Counted from the first letter of the stretch, positions 7,620 to 17,216 are shown. The stretch is DNA of 64,000 nucleotides from an uncultured Granulosicoccus sp. (GCA_937924505.1 CALDSR010000051.1:1-64000), one strand, 5' to 3'. Numbers and translations: made by a program. The notes: a model not told the origin generated them from the sequence alone.

Positions 7620-9071
7620 ATGAAAAACACGGCAGCAATCATTGGCGGCGGCGTCATTGGTGGCGGTTGGGCTGCCCGCTTTTTGCTCAACGGCTGGGAT
7701 GTGAACATCTTTGACCCTGATCCGGAAGCGGCCCGCAAGATCGGCGAAGTGCTGGCTAACGCGCGACGCTCGTTACCGTCCTTGTATGACACAGTGCTTC
7801 CCGATGAGGGCGAGCTGGAGTTTCATGAAAGCATTGAGGCGGCCGTTGCAAATGCGAGTTGGGTTCAGGAGAGTGTGCCGGAGAGACTCGACATCAAGCA
7901 CGCGACTTTCCAGGAAATACAACAGCATGCCGCGGCTGACGCCATTGTCGGGTCATCAACCAGTGGTTTCAAACCATCCGAGTTACAAACAGGCGCCTTG
8001 CGGGCCGAGCAGATCATCGTCGCACATCCATTCAATCCGGTTTATCTTTTGCCGTTGATTGAATTGGTGCCGTCTGCGTTGACACCGTCTGACACGATAA
8101 CGGCTGCCAGTGAAATATTAACGACGCTGGGCCTCAAGCCACTCATCGTACGCAAGGAGATCGACGCGCATATTGCAGATCGCCTGCTTGAAGCGGTATG
8201 GCGCGAAGGCTTGTGGTTAATCAAGGATGGTATCTGCACCACACAAGAGCTGGACGATGCCATTCGCTATGGCTTTGGTTTACGTTGGGCGCAGATGGGC
8301 TTGTTTGAAACCTATCGTATTGCCGGTGGTGAGGCTGGTATGAAACACTTCATCGAACAGTTCGGCCCCGCACTTCAATGGCCATGGACAAAACTCATGG
8401 ATGTGCCTGAGTTCAATGATGAGTTGGTTGAGCTGATTGCCAGTCAATCTGATGCGCACTCCGGGCATATGACGATTCGCGAACTTGAACGCCTGCGCGA
8501 CGATAATCTTGTGGGTATCATGCGCGCTCTGAAGCAATCGGGTAGTGGCGCTGGTGGCACCATCAAGCAACACGAAGCGATCTTGTCAGAAGTCTGCACA
8601 AGTAGTGAAGGCTTACCGATTACCGGGCAGCGCCAGATCCCACAAAGCTGGACTGACTACAACGGGCATACGAATGAAGCTTATTATCTTGAAATTGCTT
8701 CCGCCGCGACAGATCGATTCATGAAACTGGTTGGATGCACTGAGGAATACGTCGCTGCCGGTCAAAGTTATTTTACCGTCGAGAATCATGTTTGTTATCT
8801 GTCTGAATTGCATCAGGGTGATCAATTGACCGTAAGAACGCAGTTACTCGATGGTGAGGGCAAGAAGATGCATTTGTTTCACCGTTTGCATGGGCCAGAT
8901 ATGGTTGTTGCTGCGACCGTCGAATCGCTGCTGTTACATATGGATCTCGAGGCACGAAAAACATCCTTGCCGGGTGAGTCGGTTGCAGCGCAACTGGCCA
9001 GAATATCCGCACAACATTCGTCCTTGCCGATGCCAGAAGGCGCTGGACGCTATGTTGGGCAACGCGACTGA
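7620..9071 (+). CDS. Carnitine 3-dehydrogenase fused to a hotdog thioesterase
   Basis: This 483-residue protein has two parts. Residues 1 to about 320 form a 3-hydroxyacyl-CoA-dehydrogenase-type NAD domain (dinucleotide loop GGGVIGGGWAARFLLNGW, substrate-domain segment VAHPFNPVYLLPLIELVPS). This matches L-carnitine dehydrogenase, which oxidises L-carnitine to 3-dehydrocarnitine. Residues about 335-470 form a 4-hydroxybenzoyl-CoA-thioesterase-like hotdog domain (SWTDYNGHTNEAYYLEIAS). In known bacterial carnitine pathways this fused domain hydrolyses betainyl-CoA to glycine betaine. The intermediate enzyme, a beta-keto-acid cleavage (BKACE) protein, is not in this window. The gene leads an operon and overlaps the next gene by 20 bases. 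The start is supported by a GACGGTGA region, but the ribosome site is weak. Confidence 0.85.
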   Translation: MKNTAAIIGGGVIGGGWAARFLLNGWDVNIFDPDPEAARKIGEVLANARRSLPSLYDTVLPDEGELEFHESIEAAVANASWVQESVPERLDIKHATFQEIQQHAAADAIVGSSTSGFKPSELQTGALRAEQIIVAHPFNPVYLLPLIELVPSALTPSDTITAASEILTTLGLKPLIVRKEIDAHIADRLLEAVWREGLWLIKDGICTTQELDDAIRYGFGLRWAQMGLFETYRIAGGEAGMKHFIEQFGPALQWPWTKLMDVPEFNDELVELIASQSDAHSGHMTIRELERLRDDNLVGIMRALKQSGSGAGGTIKQHEAILSEVCTSSEGLPITGQRQIPQSWTDYNGHTNEAYYLEIASAATDRFMKLVGCTEEYVAAGQSYFTVENHVCYLSELHQGDQLTVRTQLLDGEGKKMHLFHRLHGPDMVVAATVESLLLHMDLEARKTSLPGESVAAQLARISAQHSSLPMPEGAGRYVGQRD

Positions 9072-10302
9072 GCTGAATCTGCCCGTGAATCACACTCCGT
9101 TCAAACCGTTGTGGTCAGTAGGTCTGATGACTGGCACTGTGCTGGACGGCAACATAGATGTGGCGCTGTTGAAAACGGATGGCGAGCAAATTGAATCATT
9201 CGGTCGCTACACCTTGGTGCCGTATTCAAACAACACGGTTGAATTACTGCGTGCAGCAGTTGATCAAGCAAGTCGTTGGCAGTTCGATGACAATGAACCC
9301 GATATCTTTGCTGAGGCGAGCAGACAACTGACGATTGAACAGTCCGATGCCGTCAAGCACCTTGTCGAAGAGGCTGACTTGTCGCTTGACGATATCAGCG
9401 TGGTTGGTTTTCATGGTCAGACCGTGCTACATCGCCCACCTCAAGCCAGTAGCATTGGACAAACCCGACAACTCAGCGATGGTGCTTTGATGTCTCGGCG
9501 ACTGAATGTTTCTGTTGTCGATGACTTTCGCAGTGCTGATATGCGAATGGGTGGTCAGGGAGCACCCTTGTCAGCGACTTATCATAAAGCCTTGCTCTCT
9601 CGGCTCGTCGGGTCTGGCGATCCTGGCAATTTCGGGACGCCTGGTAGTCCTGGCATGACTGGAACATTTGATAGCATGGTTGTGTTGAATCTGGGCGGTG
9701 TCGCAAATCTGACGTGGTGGGATGGTCAAGAGCGATTGATCGCCTTCGATACCGGTCCAGCCAATGCGCCAATCAATGATTTCGTAAGAGAAGTCGCAGG
9801 ATTGGACTATGACAAGGATGGCGCACTCGCTGCCGCGGGCGTCGTCGATGAAGAACGCTTGACTAAACTACTCACTCATCCGTATTTCGATGAGCCGTTT
9901 CCCAAGTCGCTGGATCGCTTTGGTTTTTCCTGGCAAATGGCTGAAGGTTTGTCCTTGCAAGATGGGGCAGCTTTGCTTACGGCCTTTTGTGCCGCAGCTG
10001 TCAGCAAGGCTCTCGCGCAATTACCGCACTACCCGAAACGATTGATCGTCTGCGGTGGTGGTAGGCACAACACCAGTCTGATGAACGCACTTGAACAACG
10101 CACAGGCGTACAGGTCGTTACAGCCGAACACGCTGGATGGCGTGGGGACGCGGTGGAAGCTGAGTGCTTTGCCTATTTGGCAGTACGCACTCTACGCGGG
10201 CTTGCCAACAGTTTTCCTGGCACCACAGGTGTCATGTCCCCGGTATCGGGCGGGGTGATTCATCGGCCTATGTCGAATAAAAACAATGGTGTAGTTTCGT
10301 GA
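9052..10302 (+). CDS. anmK: Anhydro-N-acetylmuramic acid kinase-like protein
   Basis: This 416-residue protein has the AnmK fold of the ASKHA kinases. Visible motifs are GLMTGTVLDGNIDVALL (nucleotide loop), GFHGQTVLHRP, VVLNLGGVANLTW, FDTGPANAPINDF and VCGGGRHNTSLM. AnmK phosphorylates anhydro-MurNAc with ring opening during cell-wall recycling. Here the usual GTSLDGIDVA loop reads GTVLDGNIDVA, and a Gly/Pro-rich insert (about residues 190-205) is present, so it is a divergent subtype and may act on another sugar. The ATG at 9052 overlaps the upstream gene by 20 bases. The reading frame is open further upstream, but the extra residues are basic, Cys-rich and antisense-like. A GTG at 9085 is a second option. 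The gene overlaps the next one by 4 bases. Confidence 0.8.
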   Translation: MLGNATELNLPVNHTPFKPLWSVGLMTGTVLDGNIDVALLKTDGEQIESFGRYTLVPYSNNTVELLRAAVDQASRWQFDDNEPDIFAEASRQLTIEQSDAVKHLVEEADLSLDDISVVGFHGQTVLHRPPQASSIGQTRQLSDGALMSRRLNVSVVDDFRSADMRMGGQGAPLSATYHKALLSRLVGSGDPGNFGTPGSPGMTGTFDSMVVLNLGGVANLTWWDGQERLIAFDTGPANAPINDFVREVAGLDYDKDGALAAAGVVDEERLTKLLTHPYFDEPFPKSLDRFGFSWQMAEGLSLQDGAALLTAFCAAAVSKALAQLPHYPKRLIVCGGGRHNTSLMNALEQRTGVQVVTAEHAGWRGDAVEAECFAYLAVRTLRGLANSFPGTTGVMSPVSGGVIHRPMSNKNNGVVS

Positions 10303-13300
10303 ACAAACACTGGCAGGGGCAATTAAAAAAAGCCTGGGGAATTGATGGTGTACTGACCCGACTTAACGGTGAATTTGATCTCAATTTCAACGTACGCACA
10401 AAAGATGGCCGTCAGTATTTGATGAAGGTCATGCGAGCGGATTGCGATGCTGGCTTTATCGAGATGCAGTGTAATGCACTGACTCAAATCAATGCTGCAG
10501 GCGACCAGGTTACGGTTCCAACGGTCATCCATTCACTGGCAGAAGGGAAGATCGAATCGCTTCCGGGTGAGGATGGTGACATGCGACTTGTCTGGGTGCT
10601 TGATTATATTGATGGCATGACCTATGCGCACTTCGAGCCGAAGTCACTCGATCTGATCCACCAGCTCGGCTCAGGCACCGCTCATTTGCAGCGTGCGATG
10701 AGCGGCCTCTCGCATCCGGCGCTTGATCGAGATTTCAAATGGAATCTGATGCAGGCAGATTGGATCAATGAGTCTGTTTCCGCCCTCGGTGATGCTGACC
10801 GGGTGGCCTTGATTCAATCGATCATGCTCGACTATCAGTCAGCCCGCGGCGTTGCTGAAACTCTGACAAGTATTGTCATTCACAACGATATCAATGATCA
10901 CAATGTGATCATCAGAGCGTCGTTAACTGATAAACCTTCGCTCGGTGGCATCATTGACTTTGGTGATATGTGCAATGCGCCACGGGTCTGCGAGCTTGCC
11001 ATCGCCGGTGCCTATATCGTGCTCGATCACCCTCAGGCAGAGAAAGCGCTTGCTGCGTTGATAACAGGGTTTCATTCCGTGTCGCCACTGACAGGGCAGG
11101 AAATAGATCTGATCTACCCCCTGTTGCGGGCGCGACTCGCTGTCAGTGTCGTGAACTCAAGTATTGAAGCCGTCGCCTATCCTGATGACCCTTATGTCGT
11201 TGTGTCGCAGGCGCAAGCGTTCAGATTTCTTGAACGAGATGATATAAGCCCGGCGCTGTTAAATGCGAGACTGCGTGTAGCCTGTGGTCTGCCCTGTACA
11301 GATAGCGCGCAGCGTGTTCAGTCATTTCTCTCGTCAGAGGTTCGTAACCAGTGTGTCAATGTTCTGGGTCGAGACCTGAATCAGGCGGCTTGCATTGCAT
11401 TCTCAGTGGATCGTTCTGCGCTACCGCAAAACCCGTTCAAGTTAAGCGACAGTGAAGCGGCGTCCATGTACGACAGTGATACAGACCCAGATGAGTTTGC
11501 GCTCGGGTATTACAATGAGCCGCGATTGATCTACACAGATACAGCGTTCAGATGTGGCGCGTGGCGCAATAGCAATCGCCGCACGGTGCACTTGGGTGTT
11601 GATGTATTTGCCCCCGCCGGTACCTGCGTTTACGCGCCTATTGATGGTTCTGTTTATGCCGTTGAAAACAGGACTGCGCATCTGGATTATGGCGGGATGG
11701 TTGTGCTGATGCATGAAACCCCTGACGGCGACACGTTCTACAGTCTTTATGGTCATCTTGATCCAGCAGCCAGTAAGCATCTGCAGCCAGGAAAGTTGCT
11801 TAAAGCTGGGGACGTGTTTGCTGAGCTTGGTGACAAAATGCATAACGGCGGCTGGGCCCCGCATTTACATATTCAACTCGCGGTCACCGTTGAAGGCCTG
11901 GGCAATGATTGGCCTGGTGTGGCCGATCCCGATGAGATCGAGCTTTGGAATGCGATCTGTCCGAACCCCGCCGCCTTGTTGAACCTGGCCGATGAAAAAA
12001 TAGCCAGCCCGATGATTGATGAAGATAAGGTTCTTGACAGGCGCCAGCGCGATTTTGCTGCCAATCTGAAGCTGAGCTACCGCGACCCGATCATGCTGTT
12101 GCGAGGGTGGCGGCATTACTTGTTTGATCAGTGGGGGAGGCCATATCTCGATGCTTATAACAATGTGCCACATGTAGGGCATGCGCATCCACGTATTCAG
12201 TCGGTGGTATCGCGTCAATGGTCTCAACTTAATACGAATACCCGTTACTTGCATCCATCTCATTCGGCGTTTGCGACACGTTTGCGGTCAAAGTTGCCGG
12301 ATTCATTGTCGGTCTGCTATTTCGTCAATTCAGGCTCAGAGGCGAATGAACTCGCGCTTCGACTGTCAAGAGCGCATACCGGAGCCAAGGATATCATTAC
12401 ACCTGATCATGGTTATCACGGTAATACCACTGGCGCGATTGATATATCTGCCTATAAATTCAACGCTGCTGGAGGGGTTGGTCAGACTGACTGGGTACAC
12501 CTTGTGGATATTCCGGATTCTTACGCCGGGACGTACCGTCACCCGCAGCCAGATTGTGCAAAATACTATGCAAACCAGGTAGACGATGCCATAGCTCGTC
12601 TTCGGGCCCGCGGCAGCAATCTCGCCGGGTTTATCGCTGAGACATTTCCGAGTGTGGGTGGTCAAGTTATTCCACCGGATGGCTATCTGGTTCAGGTTTA
12701 CCGGTCGATTCGCGCAGCTGGTGGTGTCTGTATCGCTGATGAGGTGCAGACGGGTCTTGGTCGTTTGGGCGATTACTACTTCGCCTTCGAGCAGCAACAG
12801 GTTGTCCCTGATATTGTGGTGCTTGGTAAACCTATCGGTAATGGACACCCGATCGGTGTTGTAGTGACGACGCCCGACATTGCTAAAAGCTTTGCCCAAG
12901 GGCCGGAGTTCTTTTCCACATTTGGCGGATCGACAGTTTCCTGTCTGGTCGGGAAGGAAGTGCTGGACATCGTCGATGACGAAGGGCTGGCGATGAAGGC
13001 TGCGAAGGCTGGCAAGCGGGCTATTGATGGATTGCATGGGTTGAAATCCAGGCATTCGGTTATCGGTGATGTCCGTGGTATCGGTTTGTTTATCGGTGTT
13101 GTGTTTGTCACCGACCGAGGGAGTCGAAGCCCAGCGACGGACATTGCCGCCTACGTGGTCAATCGATTGCGTGAGCATCGGATATTGGCAGGTCTTGAAG
13201 GGCCAGCAAACAATATTCTGAAAATCAGACCACCGTTGAGTATTGATGAAGAGGATATTGACCTGTTGTTGCAGACGTTGGACGATATCCTGGCGGAAAC

Positions 13301-13325
13301 GGCGATCACCGAATCACTTGGATAA
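10299..13325 (+). CDS. Trimodular APH kinase - M23 peptidase - class III aminotransferase protein
   Basis: The protein has 1008 residues and three enzyme domains. Residues about 15-330 are an aminoglycoside-phosphotransferase-type kinase: catalytic loop HNDINDHN at 195-202, DFG at 220-222. Residues about 400-560 are an M23/LytM endopeptidase-like domain with all zinc-site motifs: HLGVD at 431-435, HLH at 522-524. Residues about 575-1005 are a PLP class III aminotransferase of the AGXT2L type: CIADEVQTGLGRLG, then GKPIGNGHP with PLP Lys844. Human relatives of the outer domains are hydroxylysine kinase and the phospho-lyases acting on phosphoethanolamine or phosphohydroxylysine. A kinase followed by a phospho-lyase is therefore the plausible reaction pair. 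The role of the central peptidase is unclear. The GTG start overlaps anmK by 4 bases, and this is the last gene of the operon. Confidence 0.88.
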   Translation: MNKHWQGQLKKAWGIDGVLTRLNGEFDLNFNVRTKDGRQYLMKVMRADCDAGFIEMQCNALTQINAAGDQVTVPTVIHSLAEGKIESLPGEDGDMRLVWVLDYIDGMTYAHFEPKSLDLIHQLGSGTAHLQRAMSGLSHPALDRDFKWNLMQADWINESVSALGDADRVALIQSIMLDYQSARGVAETLTSIVIHNDINDHNVIIRASLTDKPSLGGIIDFGDMCNAPRVCELAIAGAYIVLDHPQAEKALAALITGFHSVSPLTGQEIDLIYPLLRARLAVSVVNSSIEAVAYPDDPYVVVSQAQAFRFLERDDISPALLNARLRVACGLPCTDSAQRVQSFLSSEVRNQCVNVLGRDLNQAACIAFSVDRSALPQNPFKLSDSEAASMYDSDTDPDEFALGYYNEPRLIYTDTAFRCGAWRNSNRRTVHLGVDVFAPAGTCVYAPIDGSVYAVENRTAHLDYGGMVVLMHETPDGDTFYSLYGHLDPAASKHLQPGKLLKAGDVFAELGDKMHNGGWAPHLHIQLAVTVEGLGNDWPGVADPDEIELWNAICPNPAALLNLADEKIASPMIDEDKVLDRRQRDFAANLKLSYRDPIMLLRGWRHYLFDQWGRPYLDAYNNVPHVGHAHPRIQSVVSRQWSQLNTNTRYLHPSHSAFATRLRSKLPDSLSVCYFVNSGSEANELALRLSRAHTGAKDIITPDHGYHGNTTGAIDISAYKFNAAGGVGQTDWVHLVDIPDSYAGTYRHPQPDCAKYYANQVDDAIARLRARGSNLAGFIAETFPSVGGQVIPPDGYLVQVYRSIRAAGGVCIADEVQTGLGRLGDYYFAFEQQQVVPDIVVLGKPIGNGHPIGVVVTTPDIAKSFAQGPEFFSTFGGSTVSCLVGKEVLDIVDDEGLAMKAAKAGKRAIDGLHGLKSRHSVIGDVRGIGLFIGVVFVTDRGSRSPATDIAAYVVNRLREHRILAGLEGPANNILKIRPPLSIDEEDIDLLLQTLDDILAETAITESLG

Positions 13326-13746
13326 ATGTAATGACTGTTGTCGAATCCCTGGCGCCATTTTCAGATATTTCAAACTAGTGCCTTTTGATCAATGAAACTG
13401 CGAATTAATCGTCTGATATTTGTTCCGTAAATGTCATCAATTCAGCTTAATGAGTTTGATTGTTGCGAATCAAGAACAATCTAAAGCAATATACTTTTTT
13501 GTAATCACTTCATCTACTAGCCTGGTAATGCTATAGATTCATTAATGACGAAGATCAATAACCAAATGTGCAAAATTAACAGGGTAAATTTTGACAGGGT
13601 AGTTGTAACAACCTTTTAACACCTTTTCGTATTTTTTTGGATACTCGCAACACTCTATTATTTAGCGTCTATGAAACATTCGAATTGGCACTCTACTAAA
13701 CGCTGTTTTTTCGTTTAGTAATAACTTTCTACTGAGGATTTAAAGT
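13326..13746 (+). promoter_or_regulatory. Porin promoter and 5' leader with perfect hairpin
   Basis: This 421-base AT-rich gap holds no gene. A TTGACA box at 13591-13596 is followed after 17 bases by TTTTAA; an alternative -10 is TATTAT at 13656-13661. The palindrome GTTGTAACAAC (13602-13612) falls inside the -35/-10 spacer and could be an operator. In the leader, TACTAAACG (13694-13702) and CGTTTAGTA (13712-13720) form a perfect 9-bp stem with a T-rich loop, just before the GAGGA ribosome site (13734-13738) of the porin. The hairpin may stabilise the mRNA or control translation. Confidence 0.5.
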
Positions 13747-14985
13747 ATGGGTAAAAAGTTCAGGAAAAAACACGTTGCTCAAGCGGTGGCTATTGCCTTT
13801 CTTGGAACGGGTTCTGTTTTGAATTCAGCTATAGCTTCCGATGTTGTATCGGGTCAGTTTCAAGTGATAACAAATGATGCCGATCCGGCGGCTGTAATCG
13901 ATCGAGGTGTGAATCCAATTTCCTTTCGTGTTCCAGCAGGGGAGACTGAAGTAACCTTAAGCGGGTATGTAAAAGCTGATTTTTTCTTTGACTCCGACAG
14001 TGATCTTGGCGACTCATTCGCTGCCTCCGCGATCCCGACAGGTGACAACAGTGACGACGGTCACTTCAGAGCCCATGCCAGGCAATCTCGCCTACGCATT
14101 CGTTCGAACACGGATGTCGGCGGACGGGAGCTCAAGGCTCACGTCGAGGGGGATTTTTTCGGTACTGGTGGTAATGAATCGTTGTCTAACTCTGCGTCTT
14201 TCCGGCTGCGTCATGCCTACTTTACTGTCGGTGGATGGACATTTGGCCAAACCTGGACGAACTTCATGGATTTTGTCGCCTACCCTACCACCGTTGATTT
14301 CTTTGGCCCTGCAGGTAAGGCATTTATACGTCAGGCTCAAGTTCGATATACGTTTACCAACGGATTTTCAGTTTCTTTGGAAAACCCGGAAACGGACGGT
14401 GATGGGGCGGCAGGACGTTTACGTGAATCCACCGGAGGAATAGGTGAGGATTCACTTCCTGATCTGGTAGCGGCCTGGCGTGGCGGTCCTGGTGGTGCAG
14501 CGGGTAAATATGAAACCGCAGTCGTCGTTCGATCACTTGGCGTTGGCGGTGATATTGATGACTCAGAGGCCGGTTTTGGAATTAACCTGGCTGGTGCCTG
14601 GGATGTCGGTCCCGGTGTAGTTGCTGCCAGTGTCACGGGAGGCTCCGGTATTGGTCGCTACATCATCAATGGTGTAGGAAATGATATTTTTGTTACGGAT
14701 TCCGGTGAGTTGGAAGCGATAGATTCGGTGGGTGCATCACTGTCATACAAACACCGCTGGAGTGAAAATTCTAGTTCGTTGGTCGCCTTGGGTTTGTTCG
14801 ACAACGATGACGATTTTGCTGCAAATGGGATAGATTCCATTCAAACGCTTCACGTGAACTATATGTTGAGTCCAACAGATATAACCACCTATGGGGTCGA
14901 AGCTATATTTGGTGATAACGAAACGGTAGATGGCAATTCAGAATCCGCGGTTAGACTGCAATTTGGCGCGCAGCTGAATTTCTGA
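13747..14985 (+). CDS. DcaP-like outer-membrane porin
   Basis: This 412-residue protein starts with a signal peptide (basic KKFRKKH, hydrophobic VAIAFLGTGSVLNSAIAS, cleavage near residue 32). The rest is beta-barrel-like, with alternating aromatic and polar strands, and ends in phenylalanine (FGAQLNF) as outer-membrane barrels do. The segments VTLSGYVKADFFFD, RQSRLRIRSNTD, GELKAHVEGDFFG-like text and GWTFGQTWTNFMD are typical of the DcaP family, trimeric channels for negatively charged or dicarboxylate-like solutes. It has its own promoter region, leader hairpin and a strong terminator, so it is a single-gene unit, probably highly expressed. Substrate is unknown. Confidence 0.85.
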   Translation: MGKKFRKKHVAQAVAIAFLGTGSVLNSAIASDVVSGQFQVITNDADPAAVIDRGVNPISFRVPAGETEVTLSGYVKADFFFDSDSDLGDSFAASAIPTGDNSDDGHFRAHARQSRLRIRSNTDVGGRELKAHVEGDFFGTGGNESLSNSASFRLRHAYFTVGGWTFGQTWTNFMDFVAYPTTVDFFGPAGKAFIRQAQVRYTFTNGFSVSLENPETDGDGAAGRLRESTGGIGEDSLPDLVAAWRGGPGGAAGKYETAVVVRSLGVGGDIDDSEAGFGINLAGAWDVGPGVVAASVTGGSGIGRYIINGVGNDIFVTDSGELEAIDSVGASLSYKHRWSENSSSLVALGLFDNDDDFAANGIDSIQTLHVNYMLSPTDITTYGVEAIFGDNETVDGNSESAVRLQFGAQLNF

Positions 14986-15033
14986 TGGTCAATATAACTT
15001 GGTAGTTGTATTGCGATGTGAGTAATTTTGCTT

Positions 15034-15067
15034 GAGAGGCCCGGCGATGCTGGGCTTCTCTAGTTTT
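15034..15067 (+). terminator. Rho-independent terminator of porin gene
   Basis: GAGAGGCCCGGC (15034-15045) pairs completely with GCTGGGCTTCTC (15049-15060), including two G-U pairs, around a 3-base loop. TAGTTTT follows. It is 48 bases after the porin stop. Confidence 0.9.
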
Positions 15068-15159
15068 AAAATATCGTTTATCAACGATAGAATATATGCC
15101 TGTCACCGGGTAAGCTATCTCTCTCTTCTGTGGGTAACTGATTGAGGCTTGGCAGTATT

Positions 15160-17181
15160 ATGTCGACTTCCGGTAAGGCTGCAAGTATCGATAAGGCAAT
15201 CAGCTTGCATCAGAGCGGTCAGCTTGAAAAGGCCGATAAAGCTTATGCCAGATTGCTTAAAAATACTCCAAAGCACACAGATGCATTGCATATGCGTGGT
15301 GTATTGAAGCTGCAACAGGGCCTGCATCAACAGGCCGAGCATCTATTGAAAAGTGCTGTGGCTGTTGATCAAGCCGATCCCTGGATACGGTTTCACTTGG
15401 CGGAAGTTCTGGCTGTGACGAATCGCCATGAGTTGGCTGCCAAGCAGTTTCTTTTGGCTATCGAAAAGGGTGCCAATGAGGCTGATGTTCATTTTATGTA
15501 CGCGAACAGCTTGTTTGAACTCGGTGAATTCCAAAGTGCTATTGATCACTATCAAGCCTCATTGGAATTTGTACCCGATGATCCCGATTGTCGTTTAAAT
15601 CTGGCTAATGCCTTGGAAGCAAATGATCAAGTATTACAAGCCATTGAAATTCTTGAACCGCTAGCAACTCCCCGCGATGCTCCAGTAGCACTGAAACTTC
15701 AATTGGCGGAATTACTAATCAATGAAGGTAGTGCACTCAAGGCACACGCCAGTTTACTGACAATTTACTCTGTTACCGTGGTTGAGGTTGACCACGCACT
15801 TGCGACGGCTAAGCACATGTTGCAGCGTGTGCGGCATGAATCAGCAGAATATTTGTTGAATCTTGTATTACCTCATTTTTCAGAATTGAATTCTTCTCAA
15901 TGCGATATCAGTATTGGGTTGCTTAACGATTTGGGGCGTCATGCGGAAGCTCTAGAGAAGCTTGAACAACTGGCTACTCGCTTTGAACGTTCTGCGTGGT
16001 CCTGGTTCCAGCAGGGTATTGGGCTACAGGTCTCCGGTAAATTTGATCAGGCAGCTGATTGCCACCGACATGCCTTGAGTATTGATAAAAATTTAGGGTT
16101 TGCGGCCTACAGTCTTGCCAGTAACGACAATGTTGTCATTGATGAGCAGTCGCTGAAACAATGGACTGATCTAGTAGACAACACCAGTGCTGAGACTGAA
16201 AATGATGAAGAGCGTCAGGCTCAGTTCGCGTTTGCGATTGCGCGGACACTGGATAAAAACCATGATGTAGAACGTGCATTTGAACGTTATCTGCAGGCCA
16301 ATGCGCTAGCGGCTAAATCGGATCGATTTGACGCCGATAAATGGGACTTGTATATCGATCGACTCATCGAGACGTTCAATTTTGAATATTTTAAGCAATT
16401 TGATGAAGAAAACACGATTCTATCTTCGACCGATCAACTGACCACGCATAAGCTGACTTTCATAATAGGGATGCCGCGCTCGGGTTCAACTTTGCTCGAG
16501 CGCATATTAGTAACTCAAACACCGATGGCAGGCCTTGGGGAACATCACGCCATGCGCCAAATTGTAGCAGACATACCTGAAGTAACAGGTTCAAACCGCG
16601 CTATGCCAGAATGTGCACTTGAGCTCGGTGCAGCGGATATCCAGACGTTTCGAGAATACTATATATCCACGCTTCCCAACGTTGATGCTAGTGGATATTT
16701 TGTCGATAAAATGTTGGGTAATTTCCTCCGGCTCGGTGTGCTTGCCCCAATTTTTCCCAAGGCTTATATTCTGCACAGTTGCAGAGATCCTATGGCTACC
16801 AGTGTGTCGTGTTTTATCAACACTTTTCGTAGTGGATTGAAATTTACCTACGATCTGTACGGTATGGGTCGTGCATGGCAGGCTTACAAGAGGCTGATGC
16901 AACACTGGCATGCGGTGCTGCCAATAAAAATAATGGATGTTAATTACGAGACATTGGTATCTGAACCAGACGCTTATCAACGGAAAATATTTCAGTTTCT
17001 GGAAATTTCCGATTCTGCGTTGGCACATGAGGCTCAAGGCCCGAGTAGTTCGAATGAAACTATCAACACTGCGAGCTACTGGCAAGCCAGGCAACCTATA
17101 AACACCAGCTCGATCGAGGCCTGGACAAGGTTTGATGCGTATCTGGATCCCCTCAGAGAGGGGCTGGCCTATACTCGCTAA
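15160..17181 (+). CDS. Tetratricopeptide-repeat sulfotransferase
   Basis: The protein has 673 residues from ATG 15160; a TTG at 15142 would add six residues. Residues about 5-400 are TPR-like helical repeats (KAISLHQSGQLEKADKAYARLL, then further repeats of the pattern). Residues about 430-665 form a PAPS-dependent sulfotransferase domain. The 5'-phosphosulfate loop is FIIGMPRSGSTLLERIL (Met438 onwards) and a later HSCRDPMATSVSCFIN holds the 3'-phosphate motif. Related fused proteins sulfate peptides or cell-surface polymers. No signal peptide is evident, so action is cytosolic. A lipoprotein protease gene follows 35 bases later and may be in the same transcript. The acceptor is unknown. Confidence 0.87.
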   Translation: MSTSGKAASIDKAISLHQSGQLEKADKAYARLLKNTPKHTDALHMRGVLKLQQGLHQQAEHLLKSAVAVDQADPWIRFHLAEVLAVTNRHELAAKQFLLAIEKGANEADVHFMYANSLFELGEFQSAIDHYQASLEFVPDDPDCRLNLANALEANDQVLQAIEILEPLATPRDAPVALKLQLAELLINEGSALKAHASLLTIYSVTVVEVDHALATAKHMLQRVRHESAEYLLNLVLPHFSELNSSQCDISIGLLNDLGRHAEALEKLEQLATRFERSAWSWFQQGIGLQVSGKFDQAADCHRHALSIDKNLGFAAYSLASNDNVVIDEQSLKQWTDLVDNTSAETENDEERQAQFAFAIARTLDKNHDVERAFERYLQANALAAKSDRFDADKWDLYIDRLIETFNFEYFKQFDEENTILSSTDQLTTHKLTFIIGMPRSGSTLLERILVTQTPMAGLGEHHAMRQIVADIPEVTGSNRAMPECALELGAADIQTFREYYISTLPNVDASGYFVDKMLGNFLRLGVLAPIFPKAYILHSCRDPMATSVSCFINTFRSGLKFTYDLYGMGRAWQAYKRLMQHWHAVLPIKIMDVNYETLVSEPDAYQRKIFQFLEISDSALAHEAQGPSSSNETINTASYWQARQPINTSSIEAWTRFDAYLDPLREGLAYTR

Positions 17182-17216
17182 TAAGCATCGACTACAGGGG
17201 GTGCCTGAAAATTTTC

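Noticed and set aside
8851..9051. N-terminal extension of AnmK to 8851
   Set aside because: The extra residues are Cys/Arg-rich and lie inside the carnitine dehydrogenase gene; AnmK homology begins after 9052.
12366..13178. 270-residue minus-strand frame
   Set aside because: It lies antisense within the trimodular gene and shows no family motif; it is a shadow of the real gene.
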